A DNA stretch of 64,000 nt, from contig NZ_JACXXJ020000005.1 of the NCBI RefSeq assembly GCF_014926405.1, positions 1,121,001-1,185,000 on the forward strand, written 5' to 3'. The translations under genes were made by a program, and so were the position numbers. Origin of the DNA: Agrobacterium vitis (lineage in GTDB: Bacteria > Pseudomonadota > Alphaproteobacteria > Rhizobiales > Rhizobiaceae). Within the stretch, counting starts at the first letter, position 1. Every line of letters starts with the position of its first letter. Of the stretch, positions 33,759 through 43,464 are shown piece after piece. The notes under the pieces are model-generated. The model did no database searches. It saw only the letters and a program-made list of their open reading frames with translations, and was not told the DNA's origin.

Positions 33759-34400
33759 TTAATCTCTGCGGGTAAAGATCGCTACAACGCGGCCAAGTAT
33801 CTCGATCCCGGATTTCTGTATGACGACTGGATCTCCGTAGGCTGCACGATTGTCAGAAATCATCATGATTTCATTAGGTTTCGGCATAATCTTGATCCGC
33901 TTGAATGCGACTCCGTCACTGACCTTTATCGCATAGATGTCGTCTGTCGTGATCGAAGCATTTTTGGTGTCGACAAAAACCGAAGAGCCGCGTTGGATCG
34001 ATGGCTCCATACTGTCTCCCACCATCTGGTATACCCGCAAGCCTGCGCCCATCCTCGAACCGACATGCGTCGGGATGACCCATGTGCCGCCGAGCTGGTC
34101 TGGAATAACCGACACCCGCCCATTGGCCGAACTCATGGTGATGGATTGAGCCATGACGTCCTGACCTTCTCTCACAGCTAGGGGATCATCAGGGTACTTG
34201 AACCTTTCCGTATACAAAGCGTTTATGAGTTCCGCGTTCTTGCGCTTGGGGCGGTTCTCGTTTCTCAGCCATTTGCTGACGACGCTTTGCGTTGCACCGA
34301 CATTCTCGGCTGCCTGCCATTGCTTCCAGCCTTCTTCCTTGATGAGGCGTCGAAGTCGATCAACAACGATATCACCTGTGACTTCATCTCTTGGTTCCAT
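33759..34400 (-). CDS. Phage-type repressor: HTH + S24 (LexA-like) peptidase domain
   Basis: A 213-residue protein with an N-terminal helix-turn-helix (WKQWQAAENVGATQSVVSKW, about residues 26-45) and a C-terminal S24 peptidase fold. The catalytic dyad is Ser130 in VGDSMEPSI and Lys167 in GVAFKRIK; Ala119-Gly120 is a plausible self-cleavage site. This is the layout of CI/C2-type repressors that are inactivated by RecA during the SOS response. No other phage genes are visible, but it sits 290 bases from a tRNA-Leu, a common integration site, so it may be a prophage remnant or a domesticated regulator. Confidence 0.88.
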   Translation of the reverse strand: MEPRDEVTGDIVVDRLRRLIKEEGWKQWQAAENVGATQSVVSKWLRNENRPKRKNAELINALYTERFKYPDDPLAVREGQDVMAQSITMSSANGRVSVIPDQLGGTWVIPTHVGSRMGAGLRVYQMVGDSMEPSIQRGSSVFVDTKNASITTDDIYAIKVSDGVAFKRIKIMPKPNEIMMISDNRAAYGDPVVIQKSGIEILGRVVAIFTRRD

Positions 34401-35081
34401 CTATCACCTCCGTTTGAGCTTTAATGCCATAATTGAATAGAAAATAAAATTCTCTGATGACTTTCTGTGCTGACTTTATCAATGCCGTATGAAAGTTTGC
34501 GTCATGCCAAAGGACGCAATCAATATGATTTACGTGATCTGAAAAGAACTTTTCTGATTGGCTAAACACGAGTTCGAAGAAATTGCGGGCTCTTCCCAAT
34601 CGACGGTGCGCAACGCGGTGAGGATCAGATCTGAATTAACGCAATGAATTCATTGAATTAGAATTCAGGACGCAATTAACTTTCTAGTGCAAGTGCGTCC
34701 GCACTAACCACAACTGATTGTTCCGCCATCCTTGGAATTTTCCAAGGCAAAAATAGACCACGTTTTTCCAGAAAAGACGAATAAAAACATATAGATCGCT
34801 AGTTCGGTGTGAACCTAACAGACTGTTGCCGTCATTTGATTGCTATCTTCCCTAACTGACTTTGTGTCCCATCGCGGTCTTAATCTTAAGTATAAGAAAA
34901 TTAGAATTCACTAAAAATTAGATTTTACCCGGTAGTTTTCAAGGGTGCCGCCGTATCAGCCGACCGTTGCAGACCAATCATTCTGTGCGGTTTGGCGGGG
35001 ACTGGAGCCGGTTCGGCGCGCCAAAAATTTACCCCCACATGTACTCGAAGGTCGAGCCACCTTGAGTTACGAGGCAATGAG
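34401..35081. other. AT-rich intergenic region with palindromes
   Basis: No supported gene in 681 bases. The stretch is clearly AT-richer than the surroundings. The palindrome ATGAATTCAT near 34644-34653, closely followed by GAATTAGAATTC, could be a binding site for the divergent repressor at 33759-34400; this is only a guess. The promoter of the chemoreceptor gene at 35082 should also be here. Confidence 0.35.
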
Positions 35082-37046
35082 ATGAAAAACCTATCAATCA
35101 TCGGGAAATTTCTGTCGATCATGGCGCTGTTCGGGTTATTTACCATCGGCATTGCGGCCTATTCCGGAGCGAAGCTGAAATCCATCGACGCAGCGTATAG
35201 CGGTTTGTTGGAGCAGGAATCCGCTGCTTCGCTTTACCTGGCGCGCGCCAATCGGTCGATGCAGTCTGCACGGGCCTCTTTGGCCGATATCATGTTATCG
35301 CGTACGGACGCACTCAATCAGTCCGCCGTAAAGGAATTCGAGACGGCTCGAGGTTCTTTCGTGACGTTCATGGATACAGCGACAAAGGCGCTTCCTGATA
35401 ATCCCGACATCGCCGCGCTTAAAGCGGATACTCTGAAAATTCTCGATCAGACCTGTGGCAATGCCATGCAGGCGGGTAAAACCGCTACCACCGATGATGA
35501 GGTCACAAAATCCCAGTCGACTTTTCTGAAGGAATGCCAGCCTGAGTTTGCAAAGATTTCGCCGCGCTTTACCGAAGTCGTTACGACAATTAGCAAGGCT
35601 GCCGATGCAGAAAGTAACGACCTGACTGATATGACCAATAGCACGGTGATGACGACTGTGGTTGGCGTGCTGGTAGGCTTGGTTCTCGTTCTGACAATCG
35701 GCTTTTTCGCCATCCGCGCCTGGCTGGTTGTGCCGATCCGCGAACTGGCCAGCAAGATGGGCATTTTGTCCGGCGGTGATCTTTCGGCAATGGTCGAGGG
35801 AACAGATCGTCGTGATGAAGTTGGTGTCATGGCGCGTGCCGTGCAGATCTTCAAGGATAACGGGCTTGCCGCTCGTGAGCTGGAAAAACAGGCTGCGGCA
35901 GCCCGCGACATGAGCGAAGTGGAACGTCAGCGCGTTGCCGAGGCCGATGCCAAGCGCGCCGCTGAAATGGCCCAGGCAACGTCTGGTCTTGCGGAAGGCT
36001 TGAAGCGGCTTTCGGCTGGGGATCTCACGTTCCAGCTTACCCAGAATTTTGCCAGTGAATTCGAAGGTTTGCGGACTGACTTCAACAGCACGGTTGAGCA
36101 ATTGCGTGACACGATGTCGTCCGTTGCCATCTCGACCAGCTCGATTGACAGCGGTTCGCGAGAAGTGAGCCAGAGCGCCAACGATCTGTCGAAGCGTACC
36201 GAACAGCAGGCAGCCTCGCTGGAAGAAACCGCAGCGGCGCTGGATCAGATCACCACCAATGTCTCCAATTCCTCCAAGCGTGCGGAAGAAGCCCGGGCGA
36301 TGGCCGTCCAGGCCAACCAGTCGGCCCGGCAGTCCGGCGAAGTGGTCTCGAATGCCGTCAACGCCATGCAGCGGATCGAGCAGTCGTCCAGCCAGATCTC
36401 CAACATTATCGGCGTGATCGATGAAATCGCCTTCCAGACCAATCTTCTGGCGCTGAATGCCGGTGTGGAAGCGGCGCGTGCAGGTGAGGCTGGTAAGGGC
36501 TTTGCCGTGGTCGCCCAGGAAGTGCGCGAACTTGCCCAGCGCTCTGCCCAGGCTGCCAAGGAAATCAAGGACCTGATCCGCAATTCCGCCAGCGAAGTTG
36601 AAAACGGCGTCAAGTTGGTGACCGCAACCGGTGAAGTTCTGAAGGTGATCGAAGGCCATGTCGTCGCCATCAACGGCCAGCTTGATGCCATCGCCATTTC
36701 GGCCCGTGAGCAGTCTGTCGGCCTGTCTGAGGTGAATATCGCCGTCAACCAGATGGACCAGGTCACCCAGCAGAATGCCGCCATGGTGGAAGAAGCCACC
36801 GCTGCCAGCTCTTCACTGGCCAATGAAGCTGAAAAGCTGCGCCATCTGGTCGGCCAGTTTCAGCTTGGTTCAGGTTCCGGAGCAGTAGTCAATGCGGGCC
36901 CTTCCGGCGGCAGATCCACTGGTCCTGTTCCAGCCGGCGCCGGGCAAAGGCCTGTCGCGTCACCCGCCCGCCGCATGGTCGGTCAGGTCGCCAAGGCACT
37001 CGGCATGAATACCGCAGCCAAGCAGGAAAGCTGGGAAGAGTTTTAA
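35082..37046 (+). CDS. Methyl-accepting chemotaxis protein with C-terminal WEEF tail
   Basis: A 654-residue transmembrane chemoreceptor. TM1 is [20 protein letters not shown] near the N-terminus, then a periplasmic helical domain with two cysteines, TM2 ([19 protein letters not shown]), HAMP-like segments including [20 protein letters not shown] and a second one near [14 protein letters not shown], and the signalling hairpin with the invariant tip [20 protein letters not shown]. The very end, ESWEEF, matches the xWxxF pentapeptide used to tether CheR/CheB. ATG 35082 has GAGG upstream; a 30-residue longer form is less likely. Ligand unknown. Confidence 0.94.
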   Translation: MKNLSIIGKFLSIMALFGLFTIGIAAYSGAKLKSIDAAYSGLLEQESAASLYLARANRSMQSARASLADIMLSRTDALNQSAVKEFETARGSFVTFMDTATKALPDNPDIAALKADTLKILDQTCGNAMQAGKTATTDDEVTKSQSTFLKECQPEFAKISPRFTEVVTTISKAADAESNDLTDMTNSTVMTTVVGVLVGLVLVLTIGFFAIRAWLVVPIRELASKMGILSGGDLSAMVEGTDRRDEVGVMARAVQIFKDNGLAARELEKQAAAARDMSEVERQRVAEADAKRAAEMAQATSGLAEGLKRLSAGDLTFQLTQNFASEFEGLRTDFNSTVEQLRDTMSSVAISTSSIDSGSREVSQSANDLSKRTEQQAASLEETAAALDQITTNVSNSSKRAEEARAMAVQANQSARQSGEVVSNAVNAMQRIEQSSSQISNIIGVIDEIAFQTNLLALNAGVEAARAGEAGKGFAVVAQEVRELAQRSAQAAKEIKDLIRNSASEVENGVKLVTATGEVLKVIEGHVVAINGQLDAIAISAREQSVGLSEVNIAVNQMDQVTQQNAAMVEEATAASSSLANEAEKLRHLVGQFQLGSGSGAVVNAGPSGGRSTGPVPAGAGQRPVASPARRMVGQVAKALGMNTAAKQESWEEF

Positions 37047-37114
37047 CACCATCTGACAGCATCGGATTTTCCGAAAACCGGTGCTTATTTCTCGGCTCTA
37101 TCCTCTCATTGCTC

Positions 37115-37150
37115 AAGCCGCCCTGCGTTTTCTCTCACGCAGGGCGGCTT
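37115..37150. terminator. Terminator after the chemoreceptor gene
   Basis: AAGCCGCCCTGCGT pairs with ACGCAGGGCGGCTT around a TTTCTCTC loop, a 14-bp G+C-rich stem. A short T-rich tail (GCTGTTT) follows. It lies 69 bases after the chemoreceptor stop. Confidence 0.85.
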
Positions 37151-37330
37151 GCTGTTTGGCGGATGGAGGAACAAGACATCTGGGACGAGCGGCAAGGGCG
37201 AAAAAAGGTCTTGGCCGATAATTTCGTCTCTCTGTTTGGTCCAGTCTCGCAAAAATGACGTTACAGCGATATGCATCAAAGAAATGCATGAAAGCCGCCG
37301 CACGATTTCCGATCCGTTGCCTGGTCGTCA

Positions 37331-37364
37331 CCTTAAATCGGACCCGATTGAGGGAATTATGCGG
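37331..37364. repeat. RIME-like fragment
   Basis: CCTTAAATCGGACCCGATTG AGG and GAATTATGCGG resemble half of the first palindrome of the longer repeats. It lies in the 377-bp gap 37047-37423, which otherwise contains only the terminator and the presumed promoter of the next gene. Confidence 0.4.
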
Positions 37365-37423
37365 TTAGCCAAAGATAGTTTCAGTTCGTCAAAGCTCGTC
37401 AAAGTCCGTTAGAAGGCCCCGCC

Positions 37424-38206
37424 ATGTCCGATTCCACCTCCGTTTCCCCGTCTCAAGTTGTCACCGCCGCCATGCTTGCCATAGGTGATGAATTGCTGTC
37501 TGGCCGCACCAAGGACAAGAATATCGGCCATCTGGCCGATGTGCTGACCCTGGCCGGTATCGACCTCAAGGAAGTGCGGATTGTCGCTGATGAGGAAGAG
37601 GCAATCGTCGAGGCGCTGAATGCGCTGCGTAGTCGCTATAACCATGTGTTCAGCTCGGGTGGCATTGGCCCGACCCATGACGATATTACCGCCGATGCCA
37701 TCTCAAAAGCTTTCGGCCTGCCTTGTCTGCATGACGAAAAGGCCATGGCACTGATGGCGGAAATGTATGCTCGCCGCGGCCTGGAATTTACCGAGGCGCG
37801 CCAACGGATGGCCCGCATGCCGCAAGGCGCGGAGCATATTGCCAATCCGGTTTCCACCGCGCCGGGATTCCGGGTGGAGAATGTCTATGTCATGGCCGGT
37901 GTCCCGCAGGTGTTTCAGGCGATGCTGGAAAATGTCGTCAAAACTCTGCCCGGCGGCGTCCGTGTTCTGTCGCGGGCCATTGCCTGCCCCTATGGCGAAG
38001 GCGAGATCGGCACGGCGCTGGCCGCCGTTCAGAAGGCGCATCCGCAGACCAGTATCGGTTCTTATCCCCGCTATGACGGCGCCAAGGGCTTCCACACCGA
38101 ACTCGTGGTGCGGGCGAGGGCCGAAGATGTTCTGAATGCCGCTGTTCTTGATGTCGAGGAGATGATCGCGACAATTACCGGCGGTAAAACCGTGCTGGAG
38201 GCCTGA
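37424..38206 (+). CDS. CinA-like molybdopterin-binding-domain protein
   Basis: A 260-residue MoCF/CinA N-terminal-type protein. Residues about 13-180 hold AAMLAIGDELLSGRTKDKNI, VRIVADEEEAIVEAL and VFSSGGIGPTHDDITADAIS, the classical nucleotide/cofactor-binding signature, then APGFRVENVYVMAGVPQVFQ. It lacks the separate C-terminal NMN-deamidase domain of full-length CinA. Family members process pyridine-nucleotide or related pyrophosphates; the substrate here is unknown. It stands alone. Confidence 0.88.
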   Translation: MSDSTSVSPSQVVTAAMLAIGDELLSGRTKDKNIGHLADVLTLAGIDLKEVRIVADEEEAIVEALNALRSRYNHVFSSGGIGPTHDDITADAISKAFGLPCLHDEKAMALMAEMYARRGLEFTEARQRMARMPQGAEHIANPVSTAPGFRVENVYVMAGVPQVFQAMLENVVKTLPGGVRVLSRAIACPYGEGEIGTALAAVQKAHPQTSIGSYPRYDGAKGFHTELVVRARAEDVLNAAVLDVEEMIATITGGKTVLEA

Positions 38207-38245
38207 GAATGTCCCACGTGGCTGAGACTTGAGTGGGACTCCAGA

Positions 38246-38288
38246 TCAGCCTTGAGCGAAATCCCAATTCAGCCTTGAGCGAAATCAA
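38246..38288 (+). repeat. Two tandem copies of an 18-base sequence
   Basis: TCAGCCTTGAGCGAAATC occurs twice in direct repeat within about 43 bases, spaced by CCAAT. It lies in the 224-bp gap ahead of the universal stress protein gene. It might be a tandem binding site, or a chance small duplication. Confidence 0.6.
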
Positions 38289-38430
38289 GGAACCGGCGTG
38301 GTTTCGGCGCATTATCTTTTTCGGTGGTTGGGCGGGATGACGCAAGCGTGTCTTCCTGTCGCCCAGACCACGATGCAGTATGCTTTTGCTCGGACGATGT
38401 TCGGTCGGAGCAATTTGCGGGGAGATGACA

Positions 38431-39270
38431 ATGGCTTACAAGACAATTCTGAGCGTTCTCGACAACCGCCGTACGGCAGCGCAGGTTTCTGATTTTTCCA
38501 TTGCGTTGGCCGAACAGTTCGGGTCCCATGTCATCGGCGTTCATTGCGAAGCAGTCGCCGGCATGCCCCTGATCGCGCCGATGGAAATACCCGATCCGGT
38601 TGCGGTACAGGCCATGCAGGATCTGGCCCATAAGGAAACCGGGGCTATTGAGGCGATCTTCGCCGAGGTGGCGCGGCGCGAAGGCGTGTCGACCGAATGG
38701 CGCAATTTCGTGACCTCCGTCGGTTCGACAGGTTCGTTTGTTGACAGCGCCCGCTGCGCCGATCTGGTCGTGGCGGCCCAGGGAGAAAGCGGTTCGCTTT
38801 CAGATAACCGCAGCGAATTGGAAACGGCGTTGTTTGATAGCGGCAGGCCCGTGCTTCTCGTTCCTTATATCCTGAAGACGCCGCGGCCTATCAAGCGGGT
38901 GCTGATTGCCTGGAATGGGTCGCGTGAAGTGGCACGCGCCACATTCGATGCCCTCCCTTTCCTGAAACAGGCTGAAAGCGTTGAAATCTTCTCGGTGGTC
39001 GATAGCAGCGGTGACGATCTTTCACGCAGCCTGCCCGGCGCCGAAATTGCCGCGACGCTGAGCCGCCATGATATCAATGTCACCGTGACCCAGCAGGATC
39101 AGGAGCAATTGAAGGCGGCAGCGCATATCGAAAACCGCTTGTCCGACCAGAGCATCGATCTGTTGGTGATGGGCGCCTATTCCCACAAGCGCTGGTGGGA
39201 AGTGCTGTTCGGTGGCGTGACCCGCACGGTGCTTGACTCCATGACGGCACTGACTTTGCTATCACGTTAA
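38431..39270 (+). CDS. Universal stress protein, tandem Usp domains
   Basis: A 279-residue cytoplasmic protein with two Usp folds: the first from YKTILSVLDNRRTAAQVSDF to about residue 145, the second from PIKRVLIAWNGSREVARATF to the end, with LLVMGAYSHKRWWEVLFGGVTRTVL as the C-terminal strand-loop. The GxxxRxxxGG-like ATP-loop pattern is only partly kept (GAYSHKRWWEVLFGG). ATG 38431 is chosen for the preceding GGGAG and family start; an in-frame codon at 38380 adds 17 unlike residues. Confidence 0.92.
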   Translation: MAYKTILSVLDNRRTAAQVSDFSIALAEQFGSHVIGVHCEAVAGMPLIAPMEIPDPVAVQAMQDLAHKETGAIEAIFAEVARREGVSTEWRNFVTSVGSTGSFVDSARCADLVVAAQGESGSLSDNRSELETALFDSGRPVLLVPYILKTPRPIKRVLIAWNGSREVARATFDALPFLKQAESVEIFSVVDSSGDDLSRSLPGAEIAATLSRHDINVTVTQQDQEQLKAAAHIENRLSDQSIDLLVMGAYSHKRWWEVLFGGVTRTVLDSMTALTLLSR

Positions 39271-39320
39271 AAGCCTTGGGCTTGCGCGCTGATAGGCGCT
39301 GAATTGAAAAATGTGTTGAC

Positions 39321-39353
39321 GTAAGGCATTCGGTTTCCAACCGGATGCCTTAC
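39321..39353 (+). terminator. Terminator after the universal stress protein gene
   Basis: GTAAGGCATTCGGTT pairs with AACCGGATGCCTTAC, a 15-bp stem with small mismatches and a TCC loop, followed by TGTTT. It is 50 bases past the stop. The rest of the 39271-39614 gap shows no gene. Confidence 0.75.
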
Positions 39354-39614
39354 TGTTTCCGGCATCCTCTTTCCGTCTCTTGCCTTCATGGGCAGATTGC
39401 CGCTATAGCACCGAGAAAGACAAGGAGCCGAAAGGGCTTTTGCGCAAGGTCTGCTGCGCCCATGGCTCTTCCAGCCGGGCGGTTTCCGGGCCGATGCGCA
39501 AGCTGGATGGCGTCACTGTCTTCGTTTTTGCTGCGATGACGCGGCGGGCGGTTGAAACGCGAAGCGCTTCGGTTGCCTTTCCTTCTGTCTTTTCTTGATG
39601 CGCGGAGCCCTTGC

Positions 39615-40111
39615 ATGTCTCTTCCCGATAAAGCCTTTCCCGTTGCCTGGGATCAATTCCATCGTGATGCCAGGGCGCTTGCCTGGCGCCTGGCCGGGCT
39701 TGGGCAGGAGTTTCGCGCCATTGTCTGCATCACCCGGGCGGGCTGGTGCCAGCGGCGATCATTTCGCGTGAGCTGAATATCCGCCTGATCGAGACGGTTT
39801 GCGTCGCCTCCTATCACGACTATGTCAACCAGGGCGAATTCAACCTGCTGAAGGGCATCACGCCGGAATTGCTCACCAATGGCGGCGAAGGTGTGCTTGT
39901 TATCGACGACCTCACCGATACCGGCAAGACCGCCACCGAAGTGCGCTCAATCATCCCGAAGGCGCATTTTGCCTGCGTCTATGCCAAGCCGAAAGGCGTG
40001 CCGACGGTCGATACATTTGTCACCGAGGTCAGCCAGGATACCTGGATCTATTTCCCGTGGGATATGGGCTTTACCTATCAAGAACCGATTGCAAAGGGAT
40101 CCAAGGGCTAA
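39615..40111 (+). pseudogene. gpt: Xanthine(-guanine) phosphoribosyltransferase, single-base frameshift
   Basis: Two overlapping frames together give one complete protein of about 165 residues. The first 43 codons ([20 protein letters not shown] ... IVCITRAG) read from ATG 39615. The remainder ([20 protein letters not shown], then [18 protein letters not shown], the PRPP loop) reads one base out. The expected GGC CTG GTG CCA (GLVP) is present as GGCTGGTGCCA at 39741-39751, so one C is missing after 39743. The enzyme salvages xanthine and guanine. Either the gene is broken or the base is a sequencing error; everything else is intact. Confidence 0.9.
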
Positions 40112-40210
40112 AAGCCTTGCATCCTATGGATTTGCGCAATTGATCACGGACAAAGCGCTGGCCGAGGTTATGATGCAGAAATCAATCTGTTGTTGATAAT
40201 GGATTGACTG

Positions 40211-40789
40211 ATGCTGATTGCTTCTTTTCTTCCCGCTGTCCTGGCGCTGCTTCTGGCGCCGGGACCGACCAATACGTTGATGGGCGTTGCTGGTGCTCAA
40301 GGCGGCCTAGGGCGCGTGCTGCGTCTCCTGCCAGCGGAACTGGCGGGCTATCTGACGACCATCCTGCCGCTGGTTTATCTGGGAGATCAGCTGATGGCGC
40401 GCTGGCCTGCCGCTGCCGTCCTGCTGAAAATCGCCGCGGCGATCTGGGTGATGGTCATCGCCTTCAAGCTTTGGCAGATGCCGGGGCAGGGCAATGCGCT
40501 CAATCCCATCACAGCGGGCCGGATCTATCTGACGACCGCGCTCAATCCCAAGGCATTGGTGTTCGGTCTCGTTCTTCTTCCCGCTCCTGGCAATCCGAAT
40601 TTCCTGCCTTGTCTTGGCCTGTTCTGCCTGCTGGTCAGCGCAGTGGCCTTGCTTTGGGGCTCTGCCGGGCGATTGACCCAGGCAGGGCATGGCGGCCAGG
40701 GCAGATTGCATATCCTCCAGCGTGTCGCCGCTGTCTGGCTCACTTTCGTCTCGGTTTCTCTTATCGTTGGCGTTGTGACGGCGGTTTAG
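40211..40789 (+). CDS. LysE family amino-acid exporter
   Basis: A 192-residue membrane protein with about five or six helices. It opens with LIASFLPAVLALLLAPGPTN, the hallmark APGPxN motif of LysE/RhtB exporters, and contains TTALNPKALVFGLVLLP, the second conserved NPK segment. Family members export basic or neutral amino acids, but the substrate is not readable. It ends ahead of a strong bidirectional terminator that separates it from the convergent chemoreceptor. Confidence 0.85.
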   Translation: MLIASFLPAVLALLLAPGPTNTLMGVAGAQGGLGRVLRLLPAELAGYLTTILPLVYLGDQLMARWPAAAVLLKIAAAIWVMVIAFKLWQMPGQGNALNPITAGRIYLTTALNPKALVFGLVLLPAPGNPNFLPCLGLFCLLVSAVALLWGSAGRLTQAGHGGQGRLHILQRVAAVWLTFVSVSLIVGVVTAV

Positions 40790-40831
40790 TCAGCTAAATA
40801 GCCCCTTCGATCATTTGCCTGACCCAAAATG

Positions 40832-40871
40832 CCAAAAGCCCCTGCGCTTTTTCAAACGCAGGGGCTTTTGG
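40832..40871. terminator. Bidirectional terminator between convergent genes
   Basis: CCAAAAGCCCCTGCG pairs perfectly with CGCAGGGGCTTTTGG around TTTTTCAAA. The A/T-flanked stem can end transcripts from the LysE gene on the + strand and from the chemoreceptor on the - strand. Confidence 0.85.
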
Positions 40872-40915
40872 ATTTCGTGGCTTTTGGAGGAAGAATAAAA
40901 ACTTCTGCGCTCTGA

Positions 40916-42817
40916 TTACGCCACCGCGCGATACTCACCCCGTCTATTATCTTCCAGCCGGAACTGTTCAATCTGCACCAGCAGCTGTCGGGATTCGCTG
41001 GCCAGGACCTGGCTGGCAGCCGTGGTTTCTTCGACCATGGCGGCGTTCTGCTGGGTCATCTGGTCCATGTGGTTGACGGATGTGTTGATTTCAGCAAGCG
41101 CCGCCGACTGTTCCTGAGCGGCGCGGGCGATGCTCGCCACATGGCCATTGACATGATCAACCAGGCCGACGATTTCGTTGAGAGCTTCGCCGGTGGACAG
41201 AACCAGTGAGACGCCACCCTTGACTTCATCGGCGGAGGTGTTGATCAGCGCCTTGATTTCGCGGGCCGCATTGGCCGAACGCTGGGCCAGTTCGCGGACT
41301 TCCTGGGCAACAACGGCAAAGCCGCGTCCGGCCTCTCCGGCGCGGGCGGCTTCAACACCGGCATTCAGCGCCAGGAGATTGGTCTGGAAGGCGATTTCGT
41401 CAATCACCGAAATGATCTGGCTGATCTTTTGCGAGGATTGCTCGATCCGGCCCATCGCATCAATGGCGCTACGGACGATTTCGCCGGACTTGCCGGCGCT
41501 GTTGCGGGTCTGCTCCACCATCTGGTTGGCTTCATGGGCGCGTTCAGTGGAGGTGCGGACCGTCGTGGTGATTTCTTCAAGCGCTGCTGCTGTCTCTTCC
41601 AGGGCCGCAGCCTGCTGTTCGGTCCGGCGGGCCAATTGGTTGGCGGCTGAACTCAGTTCGCCGGAATTGTCGGTAATCGTACCCGAAGCGCCGCGAATGC
41701 TTTGCATGGCTTCGCGAAGCGTTGCCATCGCGTGGTTGACGTTGCTCTGCAATTCGGCGAAGGCGCCCTGGAAATTGCCGCGCATATCCTGGGTGAGATC
41801 GGAAGAGGAGAGGGCGGCAATCACCCGCCGCACTTCGGTGACGCCGAGATCGACATTGGCCACCAACTCGTTGACGCTGGAGGCGAAGCGTTGCAGGTCG
41901 GCATCCTCGTAGGATTTGGTGATGCGCTGCGAGAAATTACCCGCGGCTGCCGAGGCGACAATGCTGCTGATGCTGGATTGCAGATCCTTGCTCTGACTGT
42001 TAAGCGCGGCTTCCTGGGCTTCCATTTCCTGCATCTGCAATCTGTTGGCCCGGAAGATTTCCAGGGCGCGGGCCATTTCACCGATTTCGTCGCCGCGCTC
42101 TGTGCCCGGAATGGCGTCGCCCAGGGCGCCTTTGGCAATCCGGTTCATATTGTCGGTCAAAAGGCGGATCGGATTGACGATGCCGCGACGGGCAATCAGC
42201 GTGCTGACCGCAACGCCGAGAACGATGCTGATCGCAGCGGTCGACAACAGCGCGATCATCGTCAGCTGCGAGTCGGCAATGGCATTGCTGCGGGCCGCAG
42301 ACAGGGTTTTGGCGGAATAGGTGCTGTAGACCTTGACCGCCGCCGTCACCGCTTTTTGTCCATCAAGTGCCTTGGAAAGCTCCTTGGCCATCACGCCGGG
42401 TTCCTTGGCGGCGTCGGTGCCTGCCACTTTCACCATCTGGCGGATCTGGTCGAAATAGGTGTTGAGTGTCGTGCGAACATCCTGCAGTTGCTTCTGCTCG
42501 TTTTCATCGGCGGTGGCCGCGATCTTTGGCAGGCGCGCCAGCATTTCGCTGGAGCGCGTTTCGGTTTCCTTGGCAAAATCAGCGGCCTTTTCCGGCGCGA
42601 AAGCCAGCTGATAGGTCATGCGGCTGATGGCGATAATGTCGACGCGCAGGTCCATGGCCTCGCGGGCCACTTCTTCACGCTGTCCGGTATTTTGAAGCGA
42701 GGCACCAAGCGAAGACAGGCCGAAGGCGCCAGCAGCGGCAATAGCGCCTGCCGCAACGCCCATCAGCACCACAAGAAGGCTGACCTTCTTCAGGATAGAC
42801 AGATTACTGATGGTCAT
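40916..42817 (-). CDS. Methyl-accepting chemotaxis protein
   Basis: A 633-residue chemoreceptor. TM1 is KKVSLLVVLMGVAAGAIAAA near the start; a periplasmic four-helix-type domain (about residues 30-185) follows; TM2 is LTMIALLSTAAISIVLGVAV; the HAMP segment includes NPIRLLTDNMNRIAKGALGD. The cytoplasmic hairpin has the tip [20 protein letters not shown]. Its C-terminus (RRGEYRAVA) lacks the xWxxF tether of the other receptor in this window. The first in-frame start is a TTG; ATG 42817 with AAGG upstream is preferred. Ligand unknown. Confidence 0.94.
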   Translation of the reverse strand: MTISNLSILKKVSLLVVLMGVAAGAIAAAGAFGLSSLGASLQNTGQREEVAREAMDLRVDIIAISRMTYQLAFAPEKAADFAKETETRSSEMLARLPKIAATADENEQKQLQDVRTTLNTYFDQIRQMVKVAGTDAAKEPGVMAKELSKALDGQKAVTAAVKVYSTYSAKTLSAARSNAIADSQLTMIALLSTAAISIVLGVAVSTLIARRGIVNPIRLLTDNMNRIAKGALGDAIPGTERGDEIGEMARALEIFRANRLQMQEMEAQEAALNSQSKDLQSSISSIVASAAAGNFSQRITKSYEDADLQRFASSVNELVANVDLGVTEVRRVIAALSSSDLTQDMRGNFQGAFAELQSNVNHAMATLREAMQSIRGASGTITDNSGELSSAANQLARRTEQQAAALEETAAALEEITTTVRTSTERAHEANQMVEQTRNSAGKSGEIVRSAIDAMGRIEQSSQKISQIISVIDEIAFQTNLLALNAGVEAARAGEAGRGFAVVAQEVRELAQRSANAAREIKALINTSADEVKGGVSLVLSTGEALNEIVGLVDHVNGHVASIARAAQEQSAALAEINTSVNHMDQMTQQNAAMVEETTAASQVLASESRQLLVQIEQFRLEDNRRGEYRAVA

Positions 42818-43209
42818 GACCAAACCTTAAGCGCAGCCCGGCGCTCTCATGGCGACTGGCGCAGCATATCTAGGCATGGACATCATTCCAGACCCTGGTC
42901 CCGATATAGTTGTCCACAAACATTAATATCCCTTTAGTTCGTTTGGTAATTAGCAAGACATATTCCCTGTGTATTAAAGGGTTTCCTGATGGAGGCGAGC
43001 ACGGTCAGGGCGTTCTTGGGCACAAAAAACCTCCGATTCGTTTCGGTATAGAGGCAGGCAAGCGGCGGCAGGCCTCTGTCGTCTTGCTTGCGTGCCACGA
43101 TGTGACGGTGGATAAAAAAAACCTTCACCCAGCGTTAATCATGAAGCTTTTCCGCCAAGCCTATGAATTCTCTAGGCTAGCCTCTTTCCCCGTTTTCCAC
43201 AGATGCTGA

Positions 43210-43225
43210 CCACAACATATAGGGT
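43210..43225. promoter_or_regulatory. Possible distal NrdR box upstream of nrdJ
   Basis: CCACAACATATAGGGT matches the NrdR consensus ACACwATATATwGTGT at 13 of 16 positions by eye. It lies about 396 bases before the nrdJ start and 239 bases from the proximal box, which is far for a standard pair. Confidence 0.35.
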
Positions 43226-43448
43226 TCATATTTTCGATACAGACCAGCTCTTGCGCTTGCTCGCAGGCAGGGTTAATGAATTGGTTGTTGCGGCGGCGGC
43301 TGAACCGAGATGTCTACGAGGTCGGTTCAAATCAGCGAACATCATCAGGTTTGAAACGGTCATGGCTTCCACGCTTTGACCGCGCGGATATCCTTGTGAA
43401 TTTTTCTGGCGCGCTGCGGCCATTTGCTCTGGCATGAAAACGCTGTTG

Positions 43449-43464
43449 ATACTATATTTAGTGT
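43449..43464. promoter_or_regulatory. Probable NrdR box upstream of nrdJ
   Basis: ATACTATATTTAGTGT matches the NrdR consensus ACACwATATATwGTGT at 14 of 16 positions and is nearly palindromic. It lies about 157 bases before the nrdJ ATG. NrdR is the established repressor of ribonucleotide reductase genes, so this is a fitting site. The rest of the 803-bp gap 42818-43620 has only short, unconvincing frames. Confidence 0.6.

Noticed and set aside
34384..34599. 71-residue frame next to the repressor
   Set aside because: No similarity or start signal; AT-rich non-coding composition.
41702..42937. 411-residue frame antisense to the minus-strand chemoreceptor
   Set aside because: Shadow of a clearly recognised receptor.
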